Below, piece after piece: positions 53,189 to 63,090 of a DNA stretch of 64,000 bases. Made by a program: the position numbers and the translations under genes. The number at the start of each line of letters is the position of its first letter. The stretch's first letter is position 1. The notes under the pieces were generated by a model. It was not told the DNA's origin, did no database searches, and saw only the letters and a program-made list of their open reading frames with translations. The DNA comes from Candidatus Geothermocultor quzhuomuensis (GTDB lineage: Bacteria > Actinomycetota > Aquicultoria > Geothermocultorales > Geothermocultoraceae): NCBI GenBank assembly GCA_015711795.1, contig JACVJC010000004.1, positions 1-64,000 of the forward strand. The letters run 5' to 3'.

Positions 53189-54481
53189 TTAATCCTTAAT
53201 CCTTTCAAAGACTTTTTGGGCTGCTTCAACTGTTCTTTCAATATCTTCCTCATTATGAGCTAGAGAAACAAAAGCTGCTTCAAACTGAGAAGGTGCAAAG
53301 TAAATTCCCCTTTCAAGCATTTGCCAGAAAAATTGAGCATATCTTTGAGCATCAGAACTAAGTGCAGTTTGATAATCTTGAACAGGCTGATCGGTAAAGA
53401 ACATGCACATCATGGAACCAACTCGATTAAACCAGGTCTTTACATTAAAATCATCAGCTAATTTTTTTAAGCCTTCTTCTAACTGAGCTGATTTTTCCTC
53501 CAAAACTTGGTAGATATTACTATTTTGAGCTAAGATTTTTAAAGTTGCTATTCCAGCAACCATAGCTACTGGATTTCCCGATAAAGTTCCAGCTTGATAA
53601 ACAGGGCCTAGAGGAGCAATCTTTTCCATTATTTCTTTCTTCCCACCAAAAGCTCCAACTGGGAAACCCCCACCAATAATTTTTCCTAAACAAGTTAAGT
53701 CAGGTTTAATTTGGTAAAGACCTTGAGCCCCGCTAAGAGCAACTCTAAAACCTGTTATCACCTCATCAAAAATAAGAAGAACACCATATTCTTTTGTTAA
53801 TTTTCTTAAGCCTTCCAAAAAACCTGGAAGAGGGGGGACAACCCCCATATTGCCAGCTATTGGTTCTAAAATAATCGCAGAAATCTCCTCATGTTCCTTA
53901 ACAAGAACCCTTTCAACAGCTTCTAAATCATTAAAAGGTAAAAGAATTGTATCCTTTGCTGTTCCTTCTGTAACACCAGGAGTCCCTGGAATTCCCAAGG
54001 TTAAAACGCCTGAGCCAGCTTTAACTAAAAGACTATCGGAATGACCATGATAGCAACCCTCAAATTTGATAATTTTTTCTCGGCCAGTATAACCTCTAGC
54101 TAATCTGATAGCACTCATCACTGCTTCTGTCCCTGAACTAACCATCCTAACCATCTCAATTGAGGGAAAAATCTCCACAATCAAATGAGCCATCTCCACT
54201 TCAAGCTCAGTTGGAGCTCCAAAACTTGTTCCCTTCTCTATAACTCTTTGAACTTCACTAACAACCTCCGGGTGAGCGTGACCTAAAATCAAAGGTCCCC
54301 AGGAGCAGACATAATCAATATATTCATTCCCATCTACATCAAAAATCTTTGAGCCTTTTCCTTTTTCTATAAAAAGAGGCTCCCCTCCAACCCCTTTAAA
54401 AGCCCTAACTGGACTGTTAACCCCACCAGGAATAAACCTTTGAGCTTCCTCAAAAAGCTTTCTCGACCGTTCCCTTTTCAT
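53189..54481 (-). CDS. hemL: Glutamate-1-semialdehyde 2,1-aminomutase
   Basis: 430 residues, normal length. [57 protein letters not shown] and the PLP Lys in [19 protein letters not shown] identify HemL. It makes 5-aminolevulinate for tetrapyrrole synthesis by the C5 route. Heme is required by the cytochrome gene at the left. I chose the ATG at 54481, with AGGGGG five bases upstream. An earlier frame start adds nine residues without support. It is a housekeeping gene inside the glycan region. Confidence 0.93.
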   Translation of the reverse strand: MKRERSRKLFEEAQRFIPGGVNSPVRAFKGVGGEPLFIEKGKGSKIFDVDGNEYIDYVCSWGPLILGHAHPEVVSEVQRVIEKGTSFGAPTELEVEMAHLIVEIFPSIEMVRMVSSGTEAVMSAIRLARGYTGREKIIKFEGCYHGHSDSLLVKAGSGVLTLGIPGTPGVTEGTAKDTILLPFNDLEAVERVLVKEHEEISAIILEPIAGNMGVVPPLPGFLEGLRKLTKEYGVLLIFDEVITGFRVALSGAQGLYQIKPDLTCLGKIIGGGFPVGAFGGKKEIMEKIAPLGPVYQAGTLSGNPVAMVAGIATLKILAQNSNIYQVLEEKSAQLEEGLKKLADDFNVKTWFNRVGSMMCMFFTDQPVQDYQTALSSDAQRYAQFFWQMLERGIYFAPSQFEAAFVSLAHNEEDIERTVEAAQKVFERIKD

Positions 54482-54638
54482 GCATCCCCCTTTCCAGAGA
54501 GTTAACATTTAGGAATGAGCAATTAACAGCAAATCTTCAATCCTCCTATTTGCTCTCTGCTCACTTATTATACCTTATCTCCCCTCTTTTCATCAGAAGA
54601 ATTTATTAATTGCACATCTAGACTACTTTGTTCAGTGT

Positions 54639-56492
54639 TCAGTCCTTCAATCTTAGCTCTCTTAAAAGATTTAAAGCTCTTTGGTTTTGAGGGTCATATT
54701 TTAAAATCTCCTTTACCTCAGAAAGAGCCTCTTTTTTTCTATCCCCGCGCTTATAAGCCTCAATTAAATCAAAGTGAGCTTCCAAAAGTTCGGGTTCCAT
54801 CTTAATTGCTTTTTTAAGCCAGTAAATTGCTTTCCTTAAAGCCTTTTTCTCGTAGTCCAAGCCAAAAAAGAGATAAGCCTCTCCCATTCCTAAATAGTTA
54901 AGTGGCTCATAAGGATTTAATTCAATTGCCTTATTTAAAGTTTCTAAAGCAGAAAGGTAATAAACTTGACCACTCCTTGCTTTAGTTGAAGTTCTTAAAT
55001 AGGAAGCGGAGAGAACCCGATAATATAAGTCTTCACTTGGATTTTTCTTAATTGCTTGTTGTGCCTGAAAAATAGCCTTTTCCGGCAAATTTTGATTGAT
55101 GTAAAAGTATGACCAAACAAGATTCTCATCAGCCAAAATAACCTTTATTCCTTTTGCTGCAGCCAAAAGGAAAATTAAGATAAAGAAAAGATAAAGAGGA
55201 AACTTAAAACTAGGTGAAGATTTAATTTTTATTCTCTTCAGCTTCCCCAAAGTAGCCATCATTAAAGCAATAAAAGTCCAAAAAAGAGGGGATACTGATG
55301 GTTGAGTAAAATTAAACTGAAGCCAAATGAAAAAAGATAAAATACCGGTAAAGATTGCTATTAAAAGAGAGTTTTTCTTTAAAAATGAGGGAAGTAAGCG
55401 CCAGAGAATTACCCAAATCCATAAATAAAAAGCAAGGCCTATAAAACCATTGGTCGTTCCCACTTGTAGAAAATCATTGTGAGCTTTATCGGTCGTTCGC
55501 CATTTCTCAGCTACTTCTTTCAACCATCTTTCCCCCTTATATTTTGGGAAAGCTATTCCAAAAGCATCTTGCCCAATCCCTAAAGGTTCAGCCTTTAAAA
55601 TTTTAAGAGAGACCTCCCATATTTTTATTCGGTCAGAGAAGATTAAGCTAAAAAGAACTGATTTAATCTTTTCCTTTACCAAAAAATTTAAAGAGCTAAG
55701 GAAAATAAGAAAAATCAAAAGACTTAAAAGAACCATAAGATAAAATCTCTCTCGCCAACCTTTTAAGCCATAAAAGAAAAGAAAAGAAAATCCAATAAAA
55801 GCAGAAAGCCAAGCCGAAAAAGTTTGAGTCAAAACCAAACCAAAACTGATTAATAAAAAAGATAAAGAAAATAAAACAAAGAAAAGAGGCTTAAGCTTCC
55901 TCAATCCCTTAAAAAAAATTAAATTAAGGGGTAAAACCATCACTAGGAAAACCCCTAAAAAAGTGGGGCTTTCAAAAGTCCCATGGAAACGACCAGGAGC
56001 ATTTAAAATAACACCCTTAGAAAAAGGGTCATATCCAAAGAATTGAACAACTGTATAAATTGAGATTAAAGTTGCAGAGATAACCAACCCATAAGCTATT
56101 TTTTTAATTTGTTCATCCTTCCAAGTAAAGCAAGAAACTAAAAAATAAAGGAAAGAATAAGAAAGAAAGGTTAAAAAGCCATCATAGCGCATTTTAACTC
56201 CATAAAAGCTAGTGTGGAAATGTTTTGAGAAAAGAGTAGTAAGAAAAGAAATAAAAACTAAAGAAAGGATGGGAATGGTTAAAGGAGTCCAGTTAAAACT
56301 TATCTCCTTTTGCTCAAAAGATTTTATTAAAAAGAGAAAAAAAATTAATAGGGTGAAAATTCTTAAAAATATCACTTTTGGTAAAAGATATTGGTCGTAA
56401 ATATTAGGAATAAATAATAAGGGCAAAAAGAAAATTAAAGAAAAAATTCCCACTCTAATAAGTTTATCGGTCATTTCTGCAAGTTTATTCAT
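54639..56492 (-). CDS. O-antigen ligase/polymerase family protein with TPRs (second of tandem pair)
   Basis: 617 residues. About eleven transmembrane helices, then TPRs in the last 170 residues (ALETLNKAIELNPYEPLNYL, AIYWLKKAIKMEPELLEAHF). The loop pattern KIWEVSLKILKAEPLGIGQD, then DKAHNDFLQVGTTNGFIG, matches the ligase/polymerase family and the protein at 3260. It should join glycan units to a lipid or protein acceptor outside the membrane. The ATG overlaps the upstream homologue by 8 bases, so they are translationally coupled. Relative roles of the pair are unknown. Confidence 0.8.
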   Translation of the reverse strand: MNKLAEMTDKLIRVGIFSLIFFLPLLFIPNIYDQYLLPKVIFLRIFTLLIFFLFLIKSFEQKEISFNWTPLTIPILSLVFISFLTTLFSKHFHTSFYGVKMRYDGFLTFLSYSFLYFLVSCFTWKDEQIKKIAYGLVISATLISIYTVVQFFGYDPFSKGVILNAPGRFHGTFESPTFLGVFLVMVLPLNLIFFKGLRKLKPLFFVLFSLSFLLISFGLVLTQTFSAWLSAFIGFSFLFFYGLKGWRERFYLMVLLSLLIFLIFLSSLNFLVKEKIKSVLFSLIFSDRIKIWEVSLKILKAEPLGIGQDAFGIAFPKYKGERWLKEVAEKWRTTDKAHNDFLQVGTTNGFIGLAFYLWIWVILWRLLPSFLKKNSLLIAIFTGILSFFIWLQFNFTQPSVSPLFWTFIALMMATLGKLKRIKIKSSPSFKFPLYLFFILIFLLAAAKGIKVILADENLVWSYFYINQNLPEKAIFQAQQAIKKNPSEDLYYRVLSASYLRTSTKARSGQVYYLSALETLNKAIELNPYEPLNYLGMGEAYLFFGLDYEKKALRKAIYWLKKAIKMEPELLEAHFDLIEAYKRGDRKKEALSEVKEILKYDPQNQRALNLLRELRLKD

Positions 56493-58419
56493 TCTTGTTA
56501 ACTCTTTTTAAGCCATCAAGAGCTGGCTCAAAATTTGGTTTCAAAATTAAAACCTTTTGAAAAGCCTCTTTTGCTTTAAGGAGAAATCCATTTTCTTCAT
56601 AAAAAAGACCAAGATTGAAAAGACCCTCGTAAAAATTGGGGTCTATCATGAGAGCTAATTTAAATTCCTCTTCAGCCTTCTCAAATAAACCTCTCCGAGC
56701 ATACAAAACACCTAAGCGGTTTTTAATTTCAGGTTGGTAAGGATTGTCTTGGTTAGCTTTTTGGCACCAGAAAAGAGCTTTTTGCAACAATTTCTCATCC
56801 CCAAAGATTTTACTCCCCTCAAGATAAAGGTCAGCTAATTTGAGTTCAGCATCCCAGCTATTCATTTTAAGCGAATCAAGAAAAACCTTAACTCCCTTTT
56901 CAAAAAGTTTTCTATTTCTTTCATCAAAGGCTTCTTTTAAATAAGAAGAAGCTAAAAAGCGCTGATAAAAATAGTCATTGGAAAGATGATTCGCCATAAG
57001 AAGATATTCTCTTGTTTTCTTTGAAGCGACATTTCCTTCCCTTAAACCACTAGCGGTATAAGTATCAGCTAAAAGTGACCTTGGAGTGAGAAAAACTCCA
57101 ACCAAAAAAACAAGCAAAATGAAAAAAATTAAAAAAGGCTGGAATGGCTGAAAAAATTTCATATCTTTAAATTTAAAATCCACTTTCTCCCTGGTAAATA
57201 AGAAAGTAGAGAGCCCAAGGAGAACCCAAAAGACTGGTGTGACCTCTACAGTAGTAAAACTAAATTTAAGAGTAGTTAAATAAGAAATAAAAGAAGCTAA
57301 AAATCCAATTTCTAAAGAGGATTTCATCTTTTTCAATAAAAAAAGTAATAAGCTAAGGTAAAACCAAAAATAAGCAAGAATGCCTAAAAGTCCAGAGGAT
57401 ATTCCATTTTCTAACAAATCATTATGCACTCTCCCCCCAGCACTATATTTTTCTGGGTCATGTTTAACCCAATTAATACTCCTTTCTTTGTAATATAAGG
57501 TCCAAAAAGAGCCAAGTCCAAAACCCAAGATAGGTTTTTTTGCTATCAGCTTGGTAGCAATTTGATAAAGATAAAGGCGGGCTTCCTTCTCCCAATCTCT
57601 AAGAGAAGTGACTCGCTTTATTAGGTCACTTCGAAAAGGAAATAAAAGTAAGAAAATTAAAACAAAGGTGAGAAAAAGCCAAAGGAGTTTCTTTCTTTCC
57701 TTTTTAAAAAGAAAAAAAACAAAAATTCCAACTATCGTGCCAAGCCATGCCGCCCGAGAAAAAGTCAAAGAAAGAGCTAAAAAGAGAATTAAAATTGAGA
57801 GAAAAACTAAATATTTAAGGAAACCCCCCTCTTTAATCCAAAAATGAAAAAAAAATCCAATCAAGAGAGGAATAACTAAAGAAAGAAAGGCCCCAAAATA
57901 GGTAGGATTGCCCATAGTTGAAAAAGCCTGATAATTAAGGGATTTCCAGTTTAAAAAATCAATTTTAAAATACTGAAAAATTCCATAAACCGAAGCTAAA
58001 ACCGAAGAAAAAAGTAAAGCTCTAAATAATCGGTTAATTTTGCTTTCATCAAAAGAAGCCTGACTAACCAAGAAAAAAAGCAAAAAATAGAAAAAGAAAG
58101 TGAAAAATCCTTCCCGATACTGATAGACATCGAAAAGACTCCGGTAGAGGTCAATTGAAAATAAGGTTGAAAGTAAAATTAAAGAAAAATAAAGAAAAAA
58201 GGGGGAAATGAGAGGAGTTTTAAAAAAAATAATTTTCCCTTTAAGGAGTGAAGATAAAAGAAAGAAAAGTATCAAAATAAGACAAGTTAAAGCTAAAAAA
58301 GTAAGCTTGGGAAGATTAAAAATATCCATCCCCCACGGATTTATAATTAAAGGAAAAAGAAGGAAAAAAAGAAAGATTACCCAGAAAGAAGTAGTATCAT
58401 ATGAGTTTACCCATCCCAT
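56485..58419 (-). CDS. O-antigen ligase/polymerase family protein with TPRs (first of tandem pair)
   Basis: 644 residues with eleven or so transmembrane helices and C-terminal TPRs (GLFEKAEEEFKLALMIDPNF, GFLLKAKEAFQKVLILKPNF). GFGLGSFWTLYYKERSIN and GRVHNDLLENGISSGLLG are the family loop motifs. It starts three bases after the folE stop, so it is read from the tilS-hpt-ftsH-folE run. Together with the protein at 3260 there are three of these enzymes in 55 kb. They may be alternative ligases or pilin-type glycosyltransferases. Confidence 0.8.
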   Translation of the reverse strand: MGWVNSYDTTSFWVIFLFFLLFPLIINPWGMDIFNLPKLTFLALTCLILILFFLLSSLLKGKIIFFKTPLISPFFLYFSLILLSTLFSIDLYRSLFDVYQYREGFFTFFFYFLLFFLVSQASFDESKINRLFRALLFSSVLASVYGIFQYFKIDFLNWKSLNYQAFSTMGNPTYFGAFLSLVIPLLIGFFFHFWIKEGGFLKYLVFLSILILFLALSLTFSRAAWLGTIVGIFVFFLFKKERKKLLWLFLTFVLIFLLLFPFRSDLIKRVTSLRDWEKEARLYLYQIATKLIAKKPILGFGLGSFWTLYYKERSINWVKHDPEKYSAGGRVHNDLLENGISSGLLGILAYFWFYLSLLLFLLKKMKSSLEIGFLASFISYLTTLKFSFTTVEVTPVFWVLLGLSTFLFTREKVDFKFKDMKFFQPFQPFLIFFILLVFLVGVFLTPRSLLADTYTASGLREGNVASKKTREYLLMANHLSNDYFYQRFLASSYLKEAFDERNRKLFEKGVKVFLDSLKMNSWDAELKLADLYLEGSKIFGDEKLLQKALFWCQKANQDNPYQPEIKNRLGVLYARRGLFEKAEEEFKLALMIDPNFYEGLFNLGLFYEENGFLLKAKEAFQKVLILKPNFEPALDGLKRVNKNE

Positions 58420-58422
58420 TGT

Positions 58423-59004
58423 TCATCTTTTATCTCGAATCAAACTCATTGCTTCAGCTCTAGTTGCCTCATTCTTCTTAAAAATTCCCCTGACTGCAGA
58501 AGTTACAGTGATTGAACCTGGCTTATTGACTCCCCTCATGCTCATACAAAGGTGTTCTGCCTCAACTACTACAAGAACCCCTCGAGGATTTAGCGCTTTA
58601 ACAATAACTTCAGCAATAGCAGTAGTAAGCCTCTCTTGAACTTGTGGTCTTTTAGCAAGAATATCCACTACTCTAGCTAGTTTACTTATCCCAGTTATTC
58701 TCCCATCTTTAGCCGGAATGTAAGCCACATGAGCCTGCCCAATAAAAGGCATTAAATGATGTTCACAAACTGAATACAAAGGGATATTTTTAACTAAAAC
58801 CATTTCATCATGATTTTCAGCAAATTTGGGCTCAATAATTTGGAGTGGGTCTTCGAAAAGTCCACCAAAAATCTCTTCGTACATATTAGCAACGCGTCTT
58901 GGAGTATCCTTTAAGCTAGAGCGGTTTATGTCTTCTCCAATTCCCTCGAGAATAAGTTTTACTCCTTGCTCAATCTTTTCCTTATCCAAAAAAGTACTCT
59001 CCAT
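58423..59004 (-). CDS. folE: GTP cyclohydrolase I
   Basis: 193 residues. [18 protein letters not shown] carries the zinc Cys and His, and [16 protein letters not shown] and [20 protein letters not shown] (second zinc Cys) complete the site. It makes dihydroneopterin triphosphate, the first step of folate synthesis. It follows ftsH as in many actinobacteria, but folP/folB/folK do not follow. Two ligase/polymerase genes take that place. Confidence 0.94.
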   Translation of the reverse strand: MESTFLDKEKIEQGVKLILEGIGEDINRSSLKDTPRRVANMYEEIFGGLFEDPLQIIEPKFAENHDEMVLVKNIPLYSVCEHHLMPFIGQAHVAYIPAKDGRITGISKLARVVDILAKRPQVQERLTTAIAEVIVKALNPRGVLVVVEAEHLCMSMRGVNKPGSITVTSAVRGIFKKNEATRAEAMSLIRDKR

Positions 59005-59055
59005 CCATTAAAAGTATAGGACTAAAATAAGGGGAAAGGTCAAAAAAATAGTTTA

Positions 59056-60960
59056 TTAATTTTCAGCAGGTCTTAACTCTCCCGGTATTTTCTCAATTTT
59101 TTTCTTCCTCTCAAGTTGTAGCTCAGTTTTCTCCTCAACCTCAACTGTTTTCTCTTTAACTTCTTTGGAAATGTATCCTTTTTCTAAAAGTTCTTCAAGC
59201 TCCTCCTTATCAAGGGTTTCTTTCTCCATTAAATATTTAGCAGTTAAGTCTAACTTTTTCTTGTTTTCTTCTAAAATATTTTTAGCCTTCTCAAATGCTT
59301 CATCAACAATTCGTCTAATCTCCTTATCTATTTCAAAAGCTATTTCAGGACTGTAGTCAGGTTGAGCTGCCAAATCTTTCCCCAAAAAAACGAGGTCTTG
59401 CTTTTGACCCAAAGTTAATGGGCCTAGTTTATCACTCATTCCATACTCACAAACCATTTTTCGAGCAATCTTAGTTGCTCTCTCCAAATCATCTTGAGAG
59501 CCAGTGGTAACATCATTAAAAATCATTATTTCCGCTACTCTTCCCCCAAGAAGCATTGCCAACTCATCCATTAGTTCAGAACGAGAAACCAAATAACGGT
59601 CTTCAGTAGGTAAAGTCAATGTATAGCCAAGAGCCCTCCCTCTTGGAATAATAGAAATTTTATGAACTTGATTAGTATGAGGTAAAATATGAGCAACTAA
59701 TGCATGGCCAGATTCATGGTAAGCAATAATCTCTTTTTCCTTTTCACTAATGATTCTAGTTCTTCTCTCAGGACCTGCTAAGACGCGATCAATTGCCTCT
59801 TCCATTTCAACCATATCAATTTGTTTCTTTCCATGACGAGCAGACAAAATAGCTGCTTCATTGACCATATTTGCTAAATCAGCCCCAGTAAAGCCAGGGG
59901 TTCTTCTGGCTAAAACTTCAAGGTCAACAGTTTTATCTAAAGGTTTGTCCCGAGTATGAACTTTTAAAATGCCTTTTCTCCCTTCAAGGTCAGGTCGATC
60001 AACAACAATGTGACGATCAAATCTCCCAGGTCGCAAAAGGGCTGGGTCTAAGATATCTGGTCTATTAGTAGCAGCTATTAAAATAATATTGTCCTTTACA
60101 TCAAATCCATCCATCTCAACTAAAAGCTGGTTAAGTGTTTGCTCTCTTTCATCATGCCCACCTCCAAGTCCCGCTCCTCGATGCCGCCCTACCGCATCAA
60201 TCTCATCGATAAAGATAATACAGGGAGCATTAGCTTTAGCCTGGTCAAATAAGTCTCTAACTCGTGAAGCTCCTACGCCAACAAACATTTCAACAAATTC
60301 AGAGCCACTAATTGAGAAGAAGGGTACTTTTGCCTCTCCGGCTACAGCACGAGCTAAAAGAGTCTTGCCAGAACCAGGTGGACCATAAAGAATCAACCCT
60401 TTGGGTATCCTTGCACCCATCGATTGAAATTTTGCTGGATTAGAAAGGTATTCCTTAATTTCCTGGAGCTCCTCCACCGCTTCATCAAGCCCTGCTACAT
60501 CTTTAAAAGTCACCCGAGGATAATCTTTCGTTGCTTTTCTAGCTCGACTTTTGCCAAATGACATTACCTTATTACCACTCCCCTGAACCTGCTGAAACAT
60601 AAAAATCCAAAGAAGAAAAATTAAACCAAAAGGAAGGAGATTAATTAAAATCGAGAGCCACATAGTATTTTGAGGGTCAATTTCAATCTTAACACCATGT
60701 TTCAGAAGTTTATCTGCAATATCATAAGTTTCAACATAGTTGGTCTCAAATAATTCACCATTTTTATATTTCCCTTTAATTAGATGGTCTCTCTCTAAAA
60801 TCTTAGCTTCCTTGACTTGCTTTGACTCTACCGCAGCCACAAACTTGTCAAAAGTCACTTTTTTATAAGAAGGTGAATTAAAGAAACTATTGCGAGCAAG
60901 GAACAAAATCAAAATAACAATCAAAAAGTAAAAAGCAACATTCTTTAATTTCTTTTGCAA
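59056..60960 (-). CDS. ftsH: ATP-dependent zinc metalloprotease FtsH
   Basis: About 634 residues. Two N-terminal transmembrane helices (about 10-25 and 108-127) flank an external domain. The AAA module has [18 protein letters not shown], Walker [19 protein letters not shown] and Walker [17 protein letters not shown]. The protease has [12 protein letters not shown]. It degrades membrane and regulatory proteins. I prefer the TTG at 60960, which has AGGGAG eight bases upstream. For the GTG at 60969 that same motif touches the start codon. Confidence 0.93.
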   Translation of the reverse strand: MQKKLKNVAFYFLIVILILFLARNSFFNSPSYKKVTFDKFVAAVESKQVKEAKILERDHLIKGKYKNGELFETNYVETYDIADKLLKHGVKIEIDPQNTMWLSILINLLPFGLIFLLWIFMFQQVQGSGNKVMSFGKSRARKATKDYPRVTFKDVAGLDEAVEELQEIKEYLSNPAKFQSMGARIPKGLILYGPPGSGKTLLARAVAGEAKVPFFSISGSEFVEMFVGVGASRVRDLFDQAKANAPCIIFIDEIDAVGRHRGAGLGGGHDEREQTLNQLLVEMDGFDVKDNIILIAATNRPDILDPALLRPGRFDRHIVVDRPDLEGRKGILKVHTRDKPLDKTVDLEVLARRTPGFTGADLANMVNEAAILSARHGKKQIDMVEMEEAIDRVLAGPERRTRIISEKEKEIIAYHESGHALVAHILPHTNQVHKISIIPRGRALGYTLTLPTEDRYLVSRSELMDELAMLLGGRVAEIMIFNDVTTGSQDDLERATKIARKMVCEYGMSDKLGPLTLGQKQDLVFLGKDLAAQPDYSPEIAFEIDKEIRRIVDEAFEKAKNILEENKKKLDLTAKYLMEKETLDKEELEELLEKGYISKEVKEKTVEVEEKTELQLERKKKIEKIPGELRPAEN

Positions 60961-61020
60961 AGTAAACACTCCCTTAAATTTCTAGCCTAAATATTATCAC
61001 AATTTGGAGAAAGGAGCAAT

Positions 61021-61563
61021 TTAACCTTCTGAAATAGCCTCTTCCTTGAGGAAATAAATGTCAGGAAGATTCCGGAATTTCTCATTAAAATCTAACCCAT
61101 ATCCAACAACAAAACAGTTAGGAATACTAAAGCCCAAATACTTAATCTCCAAAGGGACTCTTTGTTTGCCTTCCTTACTTAATAAAGCACATACCTCTAA
61201 ACTAGCTGGATTTCTAGCTTTTAAATTTCTTATTAAATAATTTAAGGTCAAGCCAGTGTCAATGATATCCTCGACCAAAAGCAAATGACGATTCTTAACA
61301 TCTTGGTCTAAATCCTTTAAAATTCTAACTATCCCTGAAGTTTTAGTCGATGATCCATAACTCGAAACAACCATAAAGTCAATTTCAAGTGGGATTTTCA
61401 ACTCCCTGACTAAATCAGCTAAAAAAATTATTGCCCCGCGCAAAATCCCAATAATTAAAATAGATTTCCCCTTATAGTCACGGGAAATTTTCTCTGCTAG
61501 CTCTTTAACCTTCTCCTTAATTTGTTTTCGATTAATAACTATCTCACCTAGATATTTTTCCAC
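61021..61563 (-). CDS. hpt: Hypoxanthine phosphoribosyltransferase
   Basis: 180 residues. ILIIGILRGAIIFLADLVRE, DFMVVSSYGSSTKTSG and HLLLVEDIIDTGLTLNYLIR (PRPP-binding motif) and FVVGYGLDFNEKFRNLPDIY are diagnostic. It salvages hypoxanthine and guanine to IMP and GMP. GTG start. It overlaps tilS by 20 bases, consistent with translational coupling. Confidence 0.94.
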   Translation of the reverse strand: MEKYLGEIVINRKQIKEKVKELAEKISRDYKGKSILIIGILRGAIIFLADLVRELKIPLEIDFMVVSSYGSSTKTSGIVRILKDLDQDVKNRHLLLVEDIIDTGLTLNYLIRNLKARNPASLEVCALLSKEGKQRVPLEIKYLGFSIPNCFVVGYGLDFNEKFRNLPDIYFLKEEAISEG

Positions 61564-62977
61564 TTCTCCCTCTTTTTACCTCTTTGGCCTCGAGGATAAG
61601 AACTTCGGATGTTTCATCAGTTACTTTAAATTTTTCACTAATTCGATATCCAACCACCCAAACTATTTCACCATTCGATTCTACTAAAGGAATTTGATCC
61701 CGCACCCTAAAAGGAACTTTATTATCAACTAAGAAATCTTGAAGTTTTTTTTCCTTATCCATACCCAAAGGAACAAATCTATCGCCTGGAAGTCGACTCC
61801 TCAAAATAAGAGGTAATTTAACCTTATCAGCATCAAGGTAAGCTTTTGATGACTTTTTGCTGATTGATAAGTCTTTAGCAGATTTAACTTTAGCATGAAT
61901 ACTAATATTTAAATCACTAAGCTCGACTGAGCCAGGCACTTTAATTTCAATTGGTTGGATGATTTTTTTTCTTAAACAATCTTTTCGAGCTATTATTATA
62001 TTACCATATTCCCCAATAGCCACTAAATTTGATGGTAAATCAATCTGGAAGTGAGAAGAAGGTTGAGAAAAAGCAGTTAAAATTGATTCGATGTGTTTAA
62101 ACTCTATCCCCTTCAAATCCTCTTTAAGTGCCTTGATTATGTTTCTTAAAATTCTTCTCTGGATTGATTTGGTAAGTTTTTTGAAAGGGGAGATGGAAAT
62201 TTGATAAAAACCTTCTCTTTCCTTAACCACTTGGTATTGTTTTCTTTTGGCAATCTCCTCTAAAAAATCTTTCTCTTCGGAGATAATTTCCATTGTTTGA
62301 GAAAGATTCTTCTTAAAATTGGGATTGTAAGCAACAAGGTATGGAATTAAATAATAACGAATCTTACTTCTCAAGTTTGAACTGCTAAGATTAGTTTCAT
62401 CAATCCGATAAGAGATTCCTTTCCTGCGACAATATCTTTCAATCTCTATTCGCTCCATCTCAATCAAGGGTCTGATAATTTTGCCTCTCACTGGAGGTAT
62501 TCCAACCAAACCATCCGTTCCTGTTCCTCGAATTAACCTCATTAAAAAAGTTTCTATTTGGTCATCCGCTTGGTGACCTAGAGCAATTTTAGTTGCTTTA
62601 AGCTCATTAGCAGTTTTACTAAGGAGTCTGTACCGAGCCAACCTCCCTGCTTCTTCTAGAGACAAATGTTTTCGTCGAGCAAAAGCTGGGACATCAAAAG
62701 AGAAAATGCTTTTGGGAATCCTCAACTTATCAGCTAAAGCACTAACAAAAAGAGCATCTTCCTGAGAGCTCTCACCTCTGATTTTATGGTCGAGGTGAAA
62801 AAGGTGAAGTGAGTATTTAAGAATGGGGGCTAAAGCATCAAGAACATAAAGAAGACTGGTTGAATCAGGACCTCCGGAAACAGCAATTAAAACATAATCA
62901 CCTTCCTCAATCATCTTATGCTTTTTTATGGTCGCCAGAACATTTCTCTCAAACTCATCTAATTTTTCTGCTACCAT
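61544..62977 (-). CDS. tilS: tRNA(Ile)-lysidine synthetase
   Basis: About 477 residues, full two-domain form. The PP-loop is VLIAVSGGPDSTSLLYVLDA. HLDHKIRGESSQEDALFVS, IALGHQADDQIETFLMRLIR and GTGTDGLVGIPPVRG follow, and SRLPGDRFVPLGMDKEKKLQ is the C-terminal domain mark. It modifies the wobble C of the AUA-reading tRNA to lysidine. I take the ATG at 62977, with GAGG six bases upstream. In-frame GTG and ATG codons up to 62992 are alternatives. Confidence 0.93.
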   Translation of the reverse strand: MVAEKLDEFERNVLATIKKHKMIEEGDYVLIAVSGGPDSTSLLYVLDALAPILKYSLHLFHLDHKIRGESSQEDALFVSALADKLRIPKSIFSFDVPAFARRKHLSLEEAGRLARYRLLSKTANELKATKIALGHQADDQIETFLMRLIRGTGTDGLVGIPPVRGKIIRPLIEMERIEIERYCRRKGISYRIDETNLSSSNLRSKIRYYLIPYLVAYNPNFKKNLSQTMEIISEEKDFLEEIAKRKQYQVVKEREGFYQISISPFKKLTKSIQRRILRNIIKALKEDLKGIEFKHIESILTAFSQPSSHFQIDLPSNLVAIGEYGNIIIARKDCLRKKIIQPIEIKVPGSVELSDLNISIHAKVKSAKDLSISKKSSKAYLDADKVKLPLILRSRLPGDRFVPLGMDKEKKLQDFLVDNKVPFRVRDQIPLVESNGEIVWVVGYRISEKFKVTDETSEVLILEAKEVKRGRSGKISR

Positions 62978-63090
62978 CCCCATCCTCATCACTATTGAGT
63001 ATAAGTATTCAAAGGGAAAAGTTCAACGAAGCCAAAAATAGAATTTTAACTAGCTTTGTTTGGAACTCGGTCACGAAAAAATTTAAAAAA

